Below, one piece after another: positions 36,381-46,068 of a stretch of 64,000 nt of DNA; the first letter of the stretch is position 1, and each line of letters starts with the position of its first letter. The notes under the pieces were generated by a model. It was not told the DNA's origin. It did no database searches and saw only the letters and a list, made by a program, of their open reading frames with translations. The stretch is from assembly GCF_017872555.1 (NCBI RefSeq), contig NZ_JAEDOX010000004.1, positions 167,380 to 231,379 on the forward strand, written 5' to 3'. This stretch comes from Ruegeria sp. HKCCSA071 (GTDB lineage: Bacteria; Pseudomonadota; Alphaproteobacteria; Rhodobacterales; Rhodobacteraceae). The position numbers were made by a program, and so were the translations under genes.

Positions 36381-37136
36381 TTATTGGTTCGGAGCAACAG
36401 ACGCGGTCAACAATTGCTTGGAATACTCGTGGCTTGGGTTCCCCAAACGCAAAGTTTCCGAGGACATGACCTCAACAATTTCACCATTTCTCATAACTGC
36501 CAATTGCTCGCACATATGTGCGATAACCGGAAGATCATGAGACACCATCAGATAGGTCAGTCCGCGCTGTTTGCGCAGGTCAGTCAACAGGTTGAGCACC
36601 TCGGCCTGAACGCTGACATCCAAAGCTGACGTGGGTTCGTCCAAAAGCAAGATATCCGGCTCACCTGCCAAGGCCCTTGCGATTGCCACGCGTTGTCGTT
36701 GGCCACCGGAAAGCTGGTGGGGATACCGGAACCGGAATTTTTGCCCAAGTCCGACGTCATTGAGCAAATCGCTCACGCGTTTATCGATGTCCCCAAACCC
36801 ATGCAGATGAATAGTTTCACTGAGGACCTGATCAACAGTATGCCGCGGATGCAAAGACGCGTAGGGGTCTTGAAACACCATCTGGACGGTTCGAAAGAAT
36901 GACCGATCCCGCCGGGACCCGGATATCGCCTGGCCTTCTACGCGGATTGTGCCCGACCATTGCGGTGCAAGTCCGGTTATTGCCCTCAGAATTGTCGACT
37001 TGCCGGACCCGCTTTCGCCCACAAGGCCAAAACTCTCGCCCTGCGCGACTTCAAGGTTTGCGTCCTTCACCGCATCGACCCGGTCGTGTACATGACCAAA
37101 CCAGACATTCAGGTGGTTGATTTCCAGTGCCTTCAT
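36381..37136 (-). CDS. Peptide ABC importer ATPase (DppF/OppF-like)
   Basis: The 251-residue ATPase has Walker A GESGSGKST, Q-loop MVFQDPYASLHPRHTV, signature LSGGQRQRVAIARAL and Walker B ILLLDEPTSALD with VSVQAEVL after it. The QDPY-SLHPR segment is characteristic of oligopeptide importers. It is last in a five-gene importer operon and starts one base after the DppD-like stop. Confidence 0.92.
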   Translation of the reverse strand: MKALEINHLNVWFGHVHDRVDAVKDANLEVAQGESFGLVGESGSGKSTILRAITGLAPQWSGTIRVEGQAISGSRRDRSFFRTVQMVFQDPYASLHPRHTVDQVLSETIHLHGFGDIDKRVSDLLNDVGLGQKFRFRYPHQLSGGQRQRVAIARALAGEPDILLLDEPTSALDVSVQAEVLNLLTDLRKQRGLTYLMVSHDLPVIAHMCEQLAVMRNGEIVEVMSSETLRLGNPSHEYSKQLLTASVAPNQ

Positions 37137-37137
37137 C

Positions 37138-37986
37138 TCAACCCCTCACGCTCGGGGCTTCGGACCAAGAGGGATCGCGTGTGAGGACACTCAGGTGAGT
37201 GCATTTTTCATCAAGACGCGGCAGCGAGTTCAGCAAGCCCTGGGTATAGGGATGTTGGGCCTGATGCAACTTGTCAGCCTCGCAAACCTCGACGATACGA
37301 CCCGAATACATGATGAGAACACGGTCGCAGAATTCAGACACCAGATTCAGGTCGTGGCTGATGAATATCAGGCCCATCCCCCGTTCCTTGACCAATCCGT
37401 CCATGATATTCAGCACCTGCCGCTGAACGCTGACATCAAGTGCCGAAGTTGGTTCGTCGGCAATCAGTATCTTGGGGTTGGGAATCAACATCATCGCAAT
37501 CATAATCCGCTGCCCCATGCCTCCGGACACCTCATGCGGGTATGCCCGCATCACCCGCTCAGGATCACGGATTGAGACATTGTCCAACATCTCGATGGCC
37601 ATCTTTTTCGCGTGGGCCTTAGAGCCGGAATTGTGTTGAAGGTATGCCTCCATGAGTTGCTCGCCAACCGTGACCACCGGGTTCAGAGAAAACTTGGGGT
37701 CCTGCATCACCATGGAGATCTGCTTGCCTCGAACCTCACGCATCTCGCGCTCGCTGAGCTTCATCAGGTCTCGGCCTTCCAGATTGATGTGTTTGGCCTC
37801 CACGATACCCGGATTTCTGATCAGGCGCAGAATGGCCCGCCCGGTCATCGACTTGCCCGAACCGCTTTCGCCGACGATCCCCAGACGCTCGCGCCCCAGC
37901 GAAAACGACACGCCCCGCACGGCGTCAAACACGCCCTGACGGGTTGGGAAACGAACCCACAGATCTTCGATGTCGAGTAAGTTCAT
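37138..37986 (-). CDS. Peptide ABC importer ATPase (DppD/OppD-like)
   Basis: The 282-residue ATPase has Walker A GESGSGKSMTGRAI, signature VSGGMGQRIMIAMML, Walker B ILIADEPTSALD and the switch ISHDLNLVSEF. The C-terminus (HPYTQGLLNSLPRLDEKC) is the short oligopeptide-importer tail that binds an iron-sulfur cluster in longer homologues; only one Cys is close by here. It overlaps the permease gene upstream by four bases. Confidence 0.92.
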   Translation of the reverse strand: MNLLDIEDLWVRFPTRQGVFDAVRGVSFSLGRERLGIVGESGSGKSMTGRAILRLIRNPGIVEAKHINLEGRDLMKLSEREMREVRGKQISMVMQDPKFSLNPVVTVGEQLMEAYLQHNSGSKAHAKKMAIEMLDNVSIRDPERVMRAYPHEVSGGMGQRIMIAMMLIPNPKILIADEPTSALDVSVQRQVLNIMDGLVKERGMGLIFISHDLNLVSEFCDRVLIMYSGRIVEVCEADKLHQAQHPYTQGLLNSLPRLDEKCTHLSVLTRDPSWSEAPSVRG

Positions 37987-38894
37987 TGTCCACCGTCCTT
38001 TGGATCAAGCGCGTCCCGCAGCCCGTCACCCAACAGGTTGAAGGCCAGCGAAACCGTGAAAATTGCTAGCCCCGGCACCGTGGCCACCCACCAGTGATCA
38101 AGGATGAACCGTCGACCCTCGGATATCATGGCACCCCATTCCGGGCTTGGGGGTTGTGCCCCCAACCCCAGAAAACCAAGACCGGCTGCAGCCAAAATGA
38201 TCCCGGCCATATCCAGCGTGACCCGCACGATCAAAGATGAGATGCAAAGTGGCCAGATATGCCGGGTGATGATCCGGAATGGCCCGGCACCCTGAAGGCG
38301 GATCGCGTTGATATAGTCGGTTGACCGGATGGTCAGGGTTTCTGCACGCGCCATACGCGCATAGGGCGGCCACGCCGTGAGTGAGATCGCCAGAACCGCG
38401 TTTTCAATCCCTGCCCCAAGCGCCGCGACAAACGCCAACGCCAGAACAAGTCGTGGAAAAGCGAGGAAAATATCCGTGATACGCATAAGGATCACATCCG
38501 TCCATCCCCCCACATATCCCGCAACAGTCCCGACCAGAAGCCCCGCAATCGGTGCGATGAGCGCCACAAGAGCTACGATGTACAGTGTAATTCGCGCCCC
38601 AAAGATCAGGCGTGACAGAATATCCCGCCCCAAGCTGTCGGTTCCCAATAAGTGGCCTTCAGCCCCGATGGGAAGAAGTCGGCTGGACAGGCTCTGAACA
38701 AAGGGATCGTGCGGCGCAAGAAAAGGCGCAAAGAGCGCTGTCAGAACAAGGATGACAAGGATCGCCAACCCGACCATCGCCATCGAGTTTGATCGCAAAG
38801 TCAGCCAGCCTTTGTAGAAGCTGGCCAATCTGGCATGGCGGCGCGAAGTCGGCTCGTCGGTCAGCAGCCACTGGCGCAAGGTCATGTCGCTCAT
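37983..38894 (-). CDS. Peptide ABC importer permease (DppC-like)
   Basis: The 303-residue permease has the DppC N-terminal segment (LASFYKGWLTLRSNSMAMVG), HLLGTDSLGRDILSRLIFGA and the EAA loop (LSLTAWPPYARMARAETLTI). Six membrane segments are visible. It overlaps both neighbours by four bases. Confidence 0.93.
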   Translation of the reverse strand: MSDMTLRQWLLTDEPTSRRHARLASFYKGWLTLRSNSMAMVGLAILVILVLTALFAPFLAPHDPFVQSLSSRLLPIGAEGHLLGTDSLGRDILSRLIFGARITLYIVALVALIAPIAGLLVGTVAGYVGGWTDVILMRITDIFLAFPRLVLALAFVAALGAGIENAVLAISLTAWPPYARMARAETLTIRSTDYINAIRLQGAGPFRIITRHIWPLCISSLIVRVTLDMAGIILAAAGLGFLGLGAQPPSPEWGAMISEGRRFILDHWWVATVPGLAIFTVSLAFNLLGDGLRDALDPKDGGQ

Positions 38895-39949
38895 TTCGAC
38901 CTCGGATCAAAGAAACGGTAAAGAAGGTCCGAGAATATGTTCAGGCAGATAAAAATCAGCCCGACCACAACGGTTCCTCCAAGAACGGCATTCATGTCGG
39001 CGCTCAGCAAGGCCGTCGTGATATAGCTGCCGATCCCCGGCCAGCTAAAGATGATCTCGGTCAGAACTGATCCTTCCAACAAGTTGGCATAGCTTAGTGC
39101 GATCACTGTGATCAGTTGCACCCGGATATTCTTGAAGGCGTGGCGCCAGATAACTTGTCTTTCAGACAGCCCTTTAACGCGAGCGGTGATGACATACTCG
39201 GCCGACAACTGCTCCAGCATGAAGGATCGGGTCATCCGGCTGATATAGGCAAGCGAATAGTACCCCAGCAAAGCTGCGGGCAGGATGATATGGGACAACG
39301 CATTGCGGAAGACATCCCAATCCTGAGCCAAGGCACTGTCTAGCAAGATCAGCCCTGTTCGCGTGGGAACAAGGTCTTCATAGAAGATATCCAGGCGGCC
39401 CGGGCCACCGACCCAGCCAAGTATCCCATAAAAGACCAAAAGCCCCATGAGCCCCAGCCAGAAGATTGGCATAGAATACCCGACAAGCGCGACCACACGG
39501 GCGATCTGATCGATCCATGATCCGCGCTTGACTGCGGCGATCACACCAAGCGGAACACCGAGAAAGATGCCGATCAGAACGCCCAAGGTCGCCAACTCCA
39601 GCGTGGCAGGGAAGACGCGGGCAATATCCTCGGAAACCGGGCGCGCATTCAGAAGTGAATCGCCAAAATCGCCGTGCAGAACATCCCAAAGATAATATCC
39701 AAACTGAACCAACAGCGGTTTATCAAGGCCAAGCTGTTGATAGACCGCATCATAAGTCGATTGCGATGCGCGTTCGCCTACGATCGCCAGCACCGGGTCG
39801 ATCGGCATCACGCGACCGATGATGAAGGTCACGAAAAGCAGACCCAGCATTGTAATTGCGATGGTGCCAAGAGTTTTCAGGATACTCTTGATCCAATGGA
39901 TAAGAGGCGCCGAGCGGCGCCCCTCAGTTGGTCTTTCGGCCAGTGCCAT
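38891..39949 (-). CDS. Peptide ABC importer permease (DppB-like)
   Basis: The 352-residue permease has the DppB start (ITMLGLLFVTFIIGRVMPID), GLDKPLLVQFGYYLWDVLHG-like and the EAA loop (YVITARVKGLSERQVIWRHA), then the conserved SGSVLTEIIF-type segment GSVLTEIIFSWPGIGSYITT. It starts one base before the substrate-binding protein stop and overlaps the second permease. Confidence 0.93.
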   Translation of the reverse strand: MALAERPTEGRRSAPLIHWIKSILKTLGTIAITMLGLLFVTFIIGRVMPIDPVLAIVGERASQSTYDAVYQQLGLDKPLLVQFGYYLWDVLHGDFGDSLLNARPVSEDIARVFPATLELATLGVLIGIFLGVPLGVIAAVKRGSWIDQIARVVALVGYSMPIFWLGLMGLLVFYGILGWVGGPGRLDIFYEDLVPTRTGLILLDSALAQDWDVFRNALSHIILPAALLGYYSLAYISRMTRSFMLEQLSAEYVITARVKGLSERQVIWRHAFKNIRVQLITVIALSYANLLEGSVLTEIIFSWPGIGSYITTALLSADMNAVLGGTVVVGLIFICLNIFSDLLYRFFDPRSK

Positions 39950-41545
39950 TTACTTGGTCACCTGCCAATACGACGCCGAAGTGATCGCCTGACCGGTTGA
40001 GAAATTCGTCACGTTTTCACGCAGGGCCGATTGCTCAATCTGCTGGAACATGATGACAAACGGCGAAGTCTCGCGGAACTCGGCCTGGATTTCCTTGTAC
40101 ATGTCAGCCCGTTTCGCGGTGTCGTTTTCGACAACAGCCGCATCCGTTTTCTCGGTCAGCCCGCCGGTATCCCAAGAATTCCGCCATGCCAGCAATCCTG
40201 TGGCATTGGCTTCGTCCGAATTATCCGGGTTATAGGCAAAGGTACCTGCGTTCGTCTGCGGGTCGGGATAGTCCGGCCCCCATGCGCCAAGGTAAACATC
40301 CAGTTCCCGCGCACGATACCGCGCCAAAATTTGTTTGGCGGTTCCCACGGTAATGTTCATCGTGATGCCAACCTGACTCAGCGCATTCTGTAGCGATTGG
40401 GCGATTTCGATCCGTTCCTGCGCTTCACGCACACCCACTTCAATCTCAAGCCCGCTTACACCTGCTTCATCCAGCAGGGCCTTGGCCTTTTCCACATCAA
40501 AGCTAAACGGCGTCTCGTCAGAGGCACCGAGATAGGTTTGGGGCAGGAAATTCTGGTGGATCGTGTATTGCCCCTTCAGGAAGCTGTCACGCATCCCTTC
40601 ATAGTCAACCAGGTACTTGAACGCCTGCCGAACCTGAGGCTTGCTCAGCTCGGGGTGTTTCTGACTCAGCGAAACATACATCAGGCGACCCTTGAGCTCG
40701 TCTGCAATCTTTACGCCATCAACAGATGAAGCACCGGCAACATCTTCAGGATTCAGGTTGCGCGCGACATCGATATCACCACGTTCCAGCAACAGGCGCT
40801 GGCTGGCGCTTTCCTGAACGTGACGGACAACCACACGCTCCATGGCCGGAGCGCCCAAATAGAAATCGGGGTTCGACTTCAGTGTTACGCTTTCATTGGG
40901 CTTCCAGCTGACCAGGCTATAAGCACCAGATCCAGCAGTATTTGTCTTGAGCCATTCATTGCCCAGATCGCCATCCTTGTCGTGTTCCATCACCGTCTTT
41001 TTGTCCACAATGCCGCCGATGGTGGCCGTCAGACAGTTCAGAACGAAGGAAGTCGCATAGGGTTTGTCCGTCGTGATCGTCAGAGTGTTGCCGTCCGCGA
41101 CAATCGTTTCTTCGATATTTTCCGGCGTGAACCCAAACTGGGTCAGGATAAAGGCCGGGGTCTTGTTTAGAATGATCGCGCGACGCAGCGAAAATTCAAC
41201 ATCTTCTGCCGTCACCGGATTTCCGGAGTGAAAGGTCAGTCCTTCCCTGATATTGAAGGTGATCGATTTGCCGTCTTCAGACACATCCCAGCTTTCAGCG
41301 ATGTCGGGCTGATAACCAGCGTCCAGATTGAGCGGGTCGAAGTTGACCAGCTTCTGATAGACATTCCGGCTGACATCCGAACCCGCAAACTCAAAGCTTT
41401 CGGCCGGGTCCAGCGTCGTGATGTCGTCGATACGATGCGCGATAACCAGCATGTTCGGCGGCGTTTCGGCCATTGCCGAGGTCGAGGTCACGGCCAGCGC
41501 CAATCCCAGCGCCGCACCGGTAAGCAATCTGTTAAATGCGTTCAT
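39950..41545 (-). CDS. Peptide-binding protein of ABC importer (SBP family 5)
   Basis: The 531-residue periplasmic protein has a signal peptide (RLLTGAALGLALAVTSTSAM) and the SBP_bac_5 core (AESWDVSEDGKSITFNIREG, LTFHSGNPVTAEDVEFSLRR). It is the first importer gene after the dipeptidase. The substrate is probably peptides, given the neighbour, but family 5 proteins also bind other solutes. Confidence 0.92.
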   Translation of the reverse strand: MNAFNRLLTGAALGLALAVTSTSAMAETPPNMLVIAHRIDDITTLDPAESFEFAGSDVSRNVYQKLVNFDPLNLDAGYQPDIAESWDVSEDGKSITFNIREGLTFHSGNPVTAEDVEFSLRRAIILNKTPAFILTQFGFTPENIEETIVADGNTLTITTDKPYATSFVLNCLTATIGGIVDKKTVMEHDKDGDLGNEWLKTNTAGSGAYSLVSWKPNESVTLKSNPDFYLGAPAMERVVVRHVQESASQRLLLERGDIDVARNLNPEDVAGASSVDGVKIADELKGRLMYVSLSQKHPELSKPQVRQAFKYLVDYEGMRDSFLKGQYTIHQNFLPQTYLGASDETPFSFDVEKAKALLDEAGVSGLEIEVGVREAQERIEIAQSLQNALSQVGITMNITVGTAKQILARYRARELDVYLGAWGPDYPDPQTNAGTFAYNPDNSDEANATGLLAWRNSWDTGGLTEKTDAAVVENDTAKRADMYKEIQAEFRETSPFVIMFQQIEQSALRENVTNFSTGQAITSASYWQVTK

Positions 41546-41581
41546 TTTGTCCTCTCTGTGTCATCAAGTCTTCACTAACAG

Positions 41582-42694
41582 TTACGAGCCCCAGGTTTTC
41601 TCAAGGACACGTAACCAGTTTTCGTGGCAGAGCTTCTTGATGAGCTCTTCGCCGTATCCATGGGTCACCATGGCATCTCTCAATCGAGGCAGCATCGAGA
41701 CGTCCTTCACGTCGTCTGGCACGACCGCCCCGTCATAATCGGACCCAAGCCCGACCCGGTCTTCGCCCACTACACCGATCAGGTGATCAAGGTGCTTCAG
41801 AACCTGCGTCAACGGCACATCGGAAAGCATCCGCCCATCCTCGCGCAGAAACGCAGTGGCAAAATTCAACCCGACCATCCCGTCGCTTTCCGCGATGGTA
41901 CGAAGCTGATCATCGGTCAGATTTCGCGCGTGCGGACAGATGGCGTGGGCATTCGAATGCGTTGCGACCAAAGGCGCATCCGAATACCGCGCTACATCCC
42001 AGAAACCTTTTTCATTGAGGTGGGACAAATCCAACATGATACCCAGCGCATTGCATCGCTGCACAAGCCGCAGTCCATGATCCGTCAATCCAGGGCCAGT
42101 GTCCGGCCCCGATGGATATCTAAACGGCACACCATGGCCAAAAATGTTGGGTCGGCTCCACACGGGCCCCAACGATCGCAACCCCGCCGCATGAAACACG
42201 TCAAGCGAATGCAGATCGGCATCAATCGCCTCGGCGCCCTCAATGTGAAAAATGGCCGCCATCTGGCCTTGCGCCAAGCAGTTCCGGATATCCGAAACCG
42301 ATCGAACCACTTTCAACGCCCCCAAACGTTCCAGTTCCAGCAGTATGGCAATCTGCCCCAGCGCTGCGGGCAGAGCATCTTCGGCATCAATATGATTGGG
42401 AAGCGGCAGGTCATAGCTGGGCCGGACCATTTCTTCCATTTTTGCATCGGCATCGATAGGCGAAGGCACCCAGACGGCAAAGAAGCCTCCGCCAAATCCA
42501 CCGGCCGTGGATTTTACAGAGTCGATCGCGCCTTCGAGCCCGGTCAGGAAGCGGCCCGCTTCGGGCAGACCACCTGACGAGGCCAGTTTTGACAATACGT
42601 CGTTGTGCCCATCAATGATAAGAGGGAGGGTCCTCAAACTCGCTTTACCCAGGCTAGTGTCATTTCGACACACGCTAACAGACGTAATCGTCAT
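41582..42694 (-). CDS. Membrane dipeptidase (M19 renal dipeptidase family)
   Basis: The 370-residue zinc peptidase shows LIIDGHNDVLSK (first zinc His/Asp), FHIEGAEAI (bridging Glu), LSHLNEKGFWDVARY and LVATHSNAHAICPHARNLTD (His ligands), and VGLGSDYDGAV. It has no signal peptide, so it acts in the cytoplasm on imported dipeptides. It is 36 bases upstream of the binding-protein gene and divergent from a LysR gene, giving a uptake-plus-hydrolysis operon. D-Ala-D-Ala or pseudodipeptide substrates are also known in this family. Confidence 0.9.
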   Translation of the reverse strand: MTITSVSVCRNDTSLGKASLRTLPLIIDGHNDVLSKLASSGGLPEAGRFLTGLEGAIDSVKSTAGGFGGGFFAVWVPSPIDADAKMEEMVRPSYDLPLPNHIDAEDALPAALGQIAILLELERLGALKVVRSVSDIRNCLAQGQMAAIFHIEGAEAIDADLHSLDVFHAAGLRSLGPVWSRPNIFGHGVPFRYPSGPDTGPGLTDHGLRLVQRCNALGIMLDLSHLNEKGFWDVARYSDAPLVATHSNAHAICPHARNLTDDQLRTIAESDGMVGLNFATAFLREDGRMLSDVPLTQVLKHLDHLIGVVGEDRVGLGSDYDGAVVPDDVKDVSMLPRLRDAMVTHGYGEELIKKLCHENWLRVLEKTWGS

Positions 42695-42758
42695 GATTGT
42701 AAAAAAACTTGATGAGTTTTACTCATAGAGCTAGTCGGAATCATGCGGGCGCCCAGCA

Positions 42759-43670
42759 ATGAAGAAACCTCGCAACTGGCATTCTCTGCCGGAATACCAG
42801 GCGCTCCGTGCGCTCATGCAGTCTGGAACAACAGCCGCTGCCGCACGGCAGCTCGGCTTATCTCAGTCCGCGGTCAGTCGCTCGGTCAGCAGCCTGGAGG
42901 ATCGATTGGGCAGAACACTGTTCGAACGGGATGCAGGCAGATTGCGACCGACGCAAGAAGCCGTAAGGCTGAATATGCGATTGGATCCTTTGTTCGAGGC
43001 ATTGGACAGGATCGATGGTCCGGGCGAAACTGTGCAGGAAACACTGCGCCTCGTTGCACCGCCCAGCTATGCTCATCGATACATCGTTTCCCTCATCGCC
43101 AGTTTCATTCGCGGGAATCCCGGTTTTTTCGTGAACCTTGAGGTGACAACGTCTGATATGGTCACGCTCGGTGTGCTTGAGAACCGATTTGATCTTGCCG
43201 TGACCGGGATTGAACAAAGCCGCGCTGGCATCAAACTTATTCCATTTCGCGAATCACCAGCCGTATGCGTCATGCGACCCGAACATCCTCTGTCTGAACG
43301 CTCCGTTCTGACGCCTTCAGACTTGCATGAGCAAGAGTTGATCGCACTGACGTATCGACACGGGCGGCGCGGGCAGCTGGACCGGTTGCTTCATCAGGTG
43401 CGCGCCAAACCGAGGATCGTTGCCGAAGTTTCAACCTCATTTGCCGCAGCCGACATGGCGCGCGAAGGACTGGGGCTGTCTGTTATTAATCCCTTTCCCG
43501 TCTACCATTACCGATCTCCCGACCTAACATTTGTCCGATTTGAATCTCCAATGCGGTATCGAGGCCATTTTGTGGTTTCGGATCAAAAACCGGTTCCAAG
43601 GATTGCACGGGCATTCATACGGCATCTGCGATTGAACACCCCTCCGGACCCTTTTTCTGAACCGAGATAA
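42759..43670 (+). CDS. LysR-family transcriptional regulator
   Basis: The 303-residue protein has the LysR winged helix at about residues 10-70 (TAAAARQLGLSQSAVSRSVS, LEDRLGRTLFERDAGRLRPT) and an effector domain (LRLVAPPSYAHRYIVSLIAS onward). Its divergent position 64 bases from the dipeptidase start suggests control of the peptide importer operon. The N-terminus before the helix is short; a start at 42759 gives MKKPRNWHSLPEYQALRAL. Confidence 0.93.
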   Translation: MKKPRNWHSLPEYQALRALMQSGTTAAAARQLGLSQSAVSRSVSSLEDRLGRTLFERDAGRLRPTQEAVRLNMRLDPLFEALDRIDGPGETVQETLRLVAPPSYAHRYIVSLIASFIRGNPGFFVNLEVTTSDMVTLGVLENRFDLAVTGIEQSRAGIKLIPFRESPAVCVMRPEHPLSERSVLTPSDLHEQELIALTYRHGRRGQLDRLLHQVRAKPRIVAEVSTSFAAADMAREGLGLSVINPFPVYHYRSPDLTFVRFESPMRYRGHFVVSDQKPVPRIARAFIRHLRLNTPPDPFSEPR

Positions 43671-43968
43671 TGCAATCTTTCCAAGGTTCTTCACTGGCAA
43701 CACGCCATGTGACCACCCAACAGGGAAGGTTTTGAAGGAGGTGTTCGAGGTGCGGACCTGTCATGGCTACCTGCACAATTTGCTATGAGTAACGTCCGCA
43801 GACGTGGCTTTCTTCGTCCTTATGTATCTCAGGCCGTATCACCCGGTATGCGGTTCGTTCATAAGGCTCGTTAGAATCTCCGCCCAAAACCCGCTTCTGA
43901 TTTCCCTACGTTTCCTAGCGAAGCTGGCGTATAATTCTCTCGCTCCAATCTTAGGAAGGAATACCTAG
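43671..43968. other. Intergenic region of about 300 bases
   Basis: I see no credible gene here. AGGAAGGAATACC at 43952-43964 is the ribosome-binding region of the cupin gene. Confidence 0.4.
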
Positions 43969-44367
43969 ATGGCGGATTGTGTGAAACTGCGCCCCGGCGA
44001 AACCTATTCCGGGAAACAGGGGTTCGATTACTTCGAAGGCATCGCCAGACAGACAGTAGGAAGCCAAGCTATCTGCATGCATCTGCTTACGGTCCCGCCC
44101 GGAGGGCGCGCCAAGGCGCATAAACATGAGACACATGAAACCGCGATTTATGTGCTTTCCGGGTCTGCGAAGATGTATTGGGGCGACAGGCTGGAACATG
44201 TCATGGAAACGCAAGCAGGAGACCTGATCTATATACCGGCAAACACTCCGCACCTGCCGTTCAACGATGGGAACGAACCCGCAGTTGCAGTTATCGCACG
44301 CACGGACCCGAACGAACAGGAAAGCGTTGTCCTGATGCCGGAGCTTGAAGACCTTATTCCGGCGTGA
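43969..44367 (+). CDS. Single-domain cupin protein
   Basis: The 132-residue protein has the cupin motif 1 (PPGGRAKAHKHETHETAIYV with His/His/Glu) and motif 2 (GDLIYIPANTPHLPFNDG with His). It resembles the small metal-binding cupins of unknown substrate. A good ribosome-binding site lies just upstream. It is the last gene before the left end of the proposed island. Confidence 0.85.
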   Translation: MADCVKLRPGETYSGKQGFDYFEGIARQTVGSQAICMHLLTVPPGGRAKAHKHETHETAIYVLSGSAKMYWGDRLEHVMETQAGDLIYIPANTPHLPFNDGNEPAVAVIARTDPNEQESVVLMPELEDLIPA

Positions 44368-44453
44368 CGCAAAATACTGTTGGGGGGCAGCAGCAGTTCT
44401 CTAATTCCTATTGCTTCCAGAGTACTTCCGGCGGTATTGGCGCAAATAGAAAC

Positions 44454-44469
44454 ACCGCCCTGAGGCGGT
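44454..44469 (-). terminator. Hairpin beside the left tRNA fragment
   Basis: ACCGCC-CTGA-GGCGGT forms a stem-loop 31 bases from the tRNA-fMet-like fragment. Its loop and core (CCGCC-CTGA-GGCGG) match the hairpin at 63880-63899 beside the intact tRNA, as if both descend from one tRNA terminator. Confidence 0.55.
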
Positions 44470-44499
44470 TCGCAACAATCTGATATTGTGTGTTATATT

Positions 44500-44553
44500 T
44501 GGTTGCGGTGAGAGGATTTGAGCCTCTGACGTTCAGGTTATGAGGCTGACGAG
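44500..44553 (-). pseudogene. Degenerate 3' fragment of tRNA-fMet
   Basis: Read on the minus strand, this segment covers the anticodon arm with CAT, the T-arm and CCA end of a tRNA. It aligns without gaps to the intact initiator tRNA at 63924-63977 with 45 of 54 bases identical. The T-stem changes are paired (GCAGG/CCTGC to AGAGG/CCTCT), but the 5' half of the tRNA is missing. It is a candidate attachment-site remnant. Confidence 0.65.
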
Positions 44554-44567
44554 GTTAAGAGGTTAAG

Positions 44568-44590
44568 CAATTGATCCATTGGATCAATTG
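44568..44590. repeat. Perfect palindrome next to the tRNA fragments
   Basis: CAATTGATCC-ATT-GGATCAATTG has 10-base perfect arms. It lies between the two tRNA-fMet fragments and could be a recombinase-binding site. Confidence 0.6.
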
Positions 44591-44625
44591 TAGTCTGAAC
44601 GGGCAGTGTTTGGGTTTTCTGACGC

Positions 44626-44650
44626 TGGTTGCGGGAGTAGGATTTGGCCT
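44626..44650 (-). other. Second tRNA-fMet 3' fragment, candidate att site
   Basis: This 25-base segment matches the first 25 bases (plus strand, 63924-63948) of the intact tRNA-fMet end at 23 positions. It is in the same orientation as the intact tRNA, as expected for a direct repeat flanking an integrated element of about 19.3 kb. Confidence 0.6.
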
Positions 44651-44774
44651 ATACCGAACGTTAACGGAACTATTAATCTAAAAAACCATCTCTACGCATT
44701 CCCTGTCTGTTTGAAATAATGGCCGCTTTGGACGAAAAAGTGACAATCAAGAAACCCGTTTCAAGGTCCGTACT

Positions 44775-44857
44775 GAGCCCAATTCGACAGATGCCGCTCG
44801 CTATAAGAACGGGTGCGAACCGCGCATTGCTGCCGTTGATCATGGCAAGGACGGCCC
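44775..44857 (-). repeat. 83-bp dispersed repeat, copy 1 (inverted)
   Basis: This segment is identical, in reverse complement, to 57798-57880. It lies in a non-coding 670-base region. Beyond the 83 bases the similarity fades. Confidence 0.9.
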
Positions 44858-45040
44858 GGAGCTGCCTTTGATCGACACATATCGCCGCTGCGGTTGCAGC
44901 CCGCTTTCCGGACATTCGCCGCAAGCGCGAACTCCGGGTTTCGTCGAACTCACAGATTGCGGACACTGCCGCCATTGGCAGACTTGCGGTTTGTGCATAG
45001 GGTCAATGCATTCGGCACGCCCTTACCTGGAGTACAAGCA

Positions 45041-45910
45041 ATGAGTGAAGTTTCTATCCTTGGACTTGGGCTGATGGGAATGGCTATCGCCAAAGCCTAC
45101 CAAAAAGGAGGCGTTCCTATAACGGTTTGGAACCGCACAATCAAAAAGGCAGAGGCGTTGGAACCGAAGAATGTCGTCATCGCTCAAACGATTTCAGAGG
45201 CAATTGCTGCGAGTCCGGTTTCAATAATCTGTGTAGAGGATCCCAATTCGGTTCTTACACTTTTGGGGCACAGTCAGGTCGAGCCGATACTCGATGGTCG
45301 AACAATAATTCAACTCAGCACCAGCCTGCCAAAGCAGGTAAGAGAAGACCAAGAATGGTTGGCTGAAAGAAACGCTGACTTTCTGTACGGAGCCATTCAC
45401 TGTGGCCCCCAGGATTTGGGAACGAAGGACAGTAATATCCTGATCTCGGGCCCCTCTTCTATCTACAACCCGGTTGAAGGCCTCCTAGGCCATCAAGGCG
45501 GGAAGATAGAGTATCTCGGCGACGACATCGCAGCGGTATCCGTGCTTGACTTGGCGTGGTTGTCGACCCGTTTCGGTGAATTCATGGGAATGCTGCACGC
45601 TTCCAACATTTGCGAGGCAGAGGGGGTTGAACTGCAAAAGTTCATTTCGATGTTTCCTGATAGTGCACGCATTCAGCATCATGTCGGAACAATCCGAGAT
45701 GGAACTTACGATCAAAGAACGGCCACGTTGTCCGTTTGGCAGGCATCTTTGGAACTGTTGAAGCAGCAAGCCATTGACGCTGGCATGGATGCTGGGTTTC
45801 CAAGCCACGTTGGAGGTCTTTTTGAGAAAGCAGTCAAAGCCGGCTACGGCGATGAACATGTTATGGCCTTGTTCAAAGTTCTGAGAGACGATGGGCGGGC
45901 TGCCGATTGA
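45041..45910 (+). CDS. NAD(P)-binding dehydrogenase of the HIBADH/imine reductase type
   Basis: The 289-residue protein has an N-terminal Rossmann domain (EVSILGLGLMGMAIAKAYQK, VWNRTIKKAEALEP) and a helical C-terminal domain like imine reductases and 3-hydroxyisobutyrate dehydrogenases. The usual HIBADH catalytic Lys is not clear. ATG at 45041 is preferred; the open frame extends upstream through non-coding sequence. It stands alone at the left end of the island. Confidence 0.85.
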   Translation: MSEVSILGLGLMGMAIAKAYQKGGVPITVWNRTIKKAEALEPKNVVIAQTISEAIAASPVSIICVEDPNSVLTLLGHSQVEPILDGRTIIQLSTSLPKQVREDQEWLAERNADFLYGAIHCGPQDLGTKDSNILISGPSSIYNPVEGLLGHQGGKIEYLGDDIAAVSVLDLAWLSTRFGEFMGMLHASNICEAEGVELQKFISMFPDSARIQHHVGTIRDGTYDQRTATLSVWQASLELLKQQAIDAGMDAGFPSHVGGLFEKAVKAGYGDEHVMALFKVLRDDGRAAD

Positions 45911-46068
45911 AAACTTGGCTCACAAAGGTCAGCTGAATGTACCGCCATGTTTTGTGGCTGCTAAGGTGGATCAACATCCGCAGGTTGGGATAGAGCTGCC
46001 GCCAACTTGATTTGCCAGCTTCTTCCTGAAAAGATGGCACCCTGTTCACAAGTCGGGAGTGCAATTTT

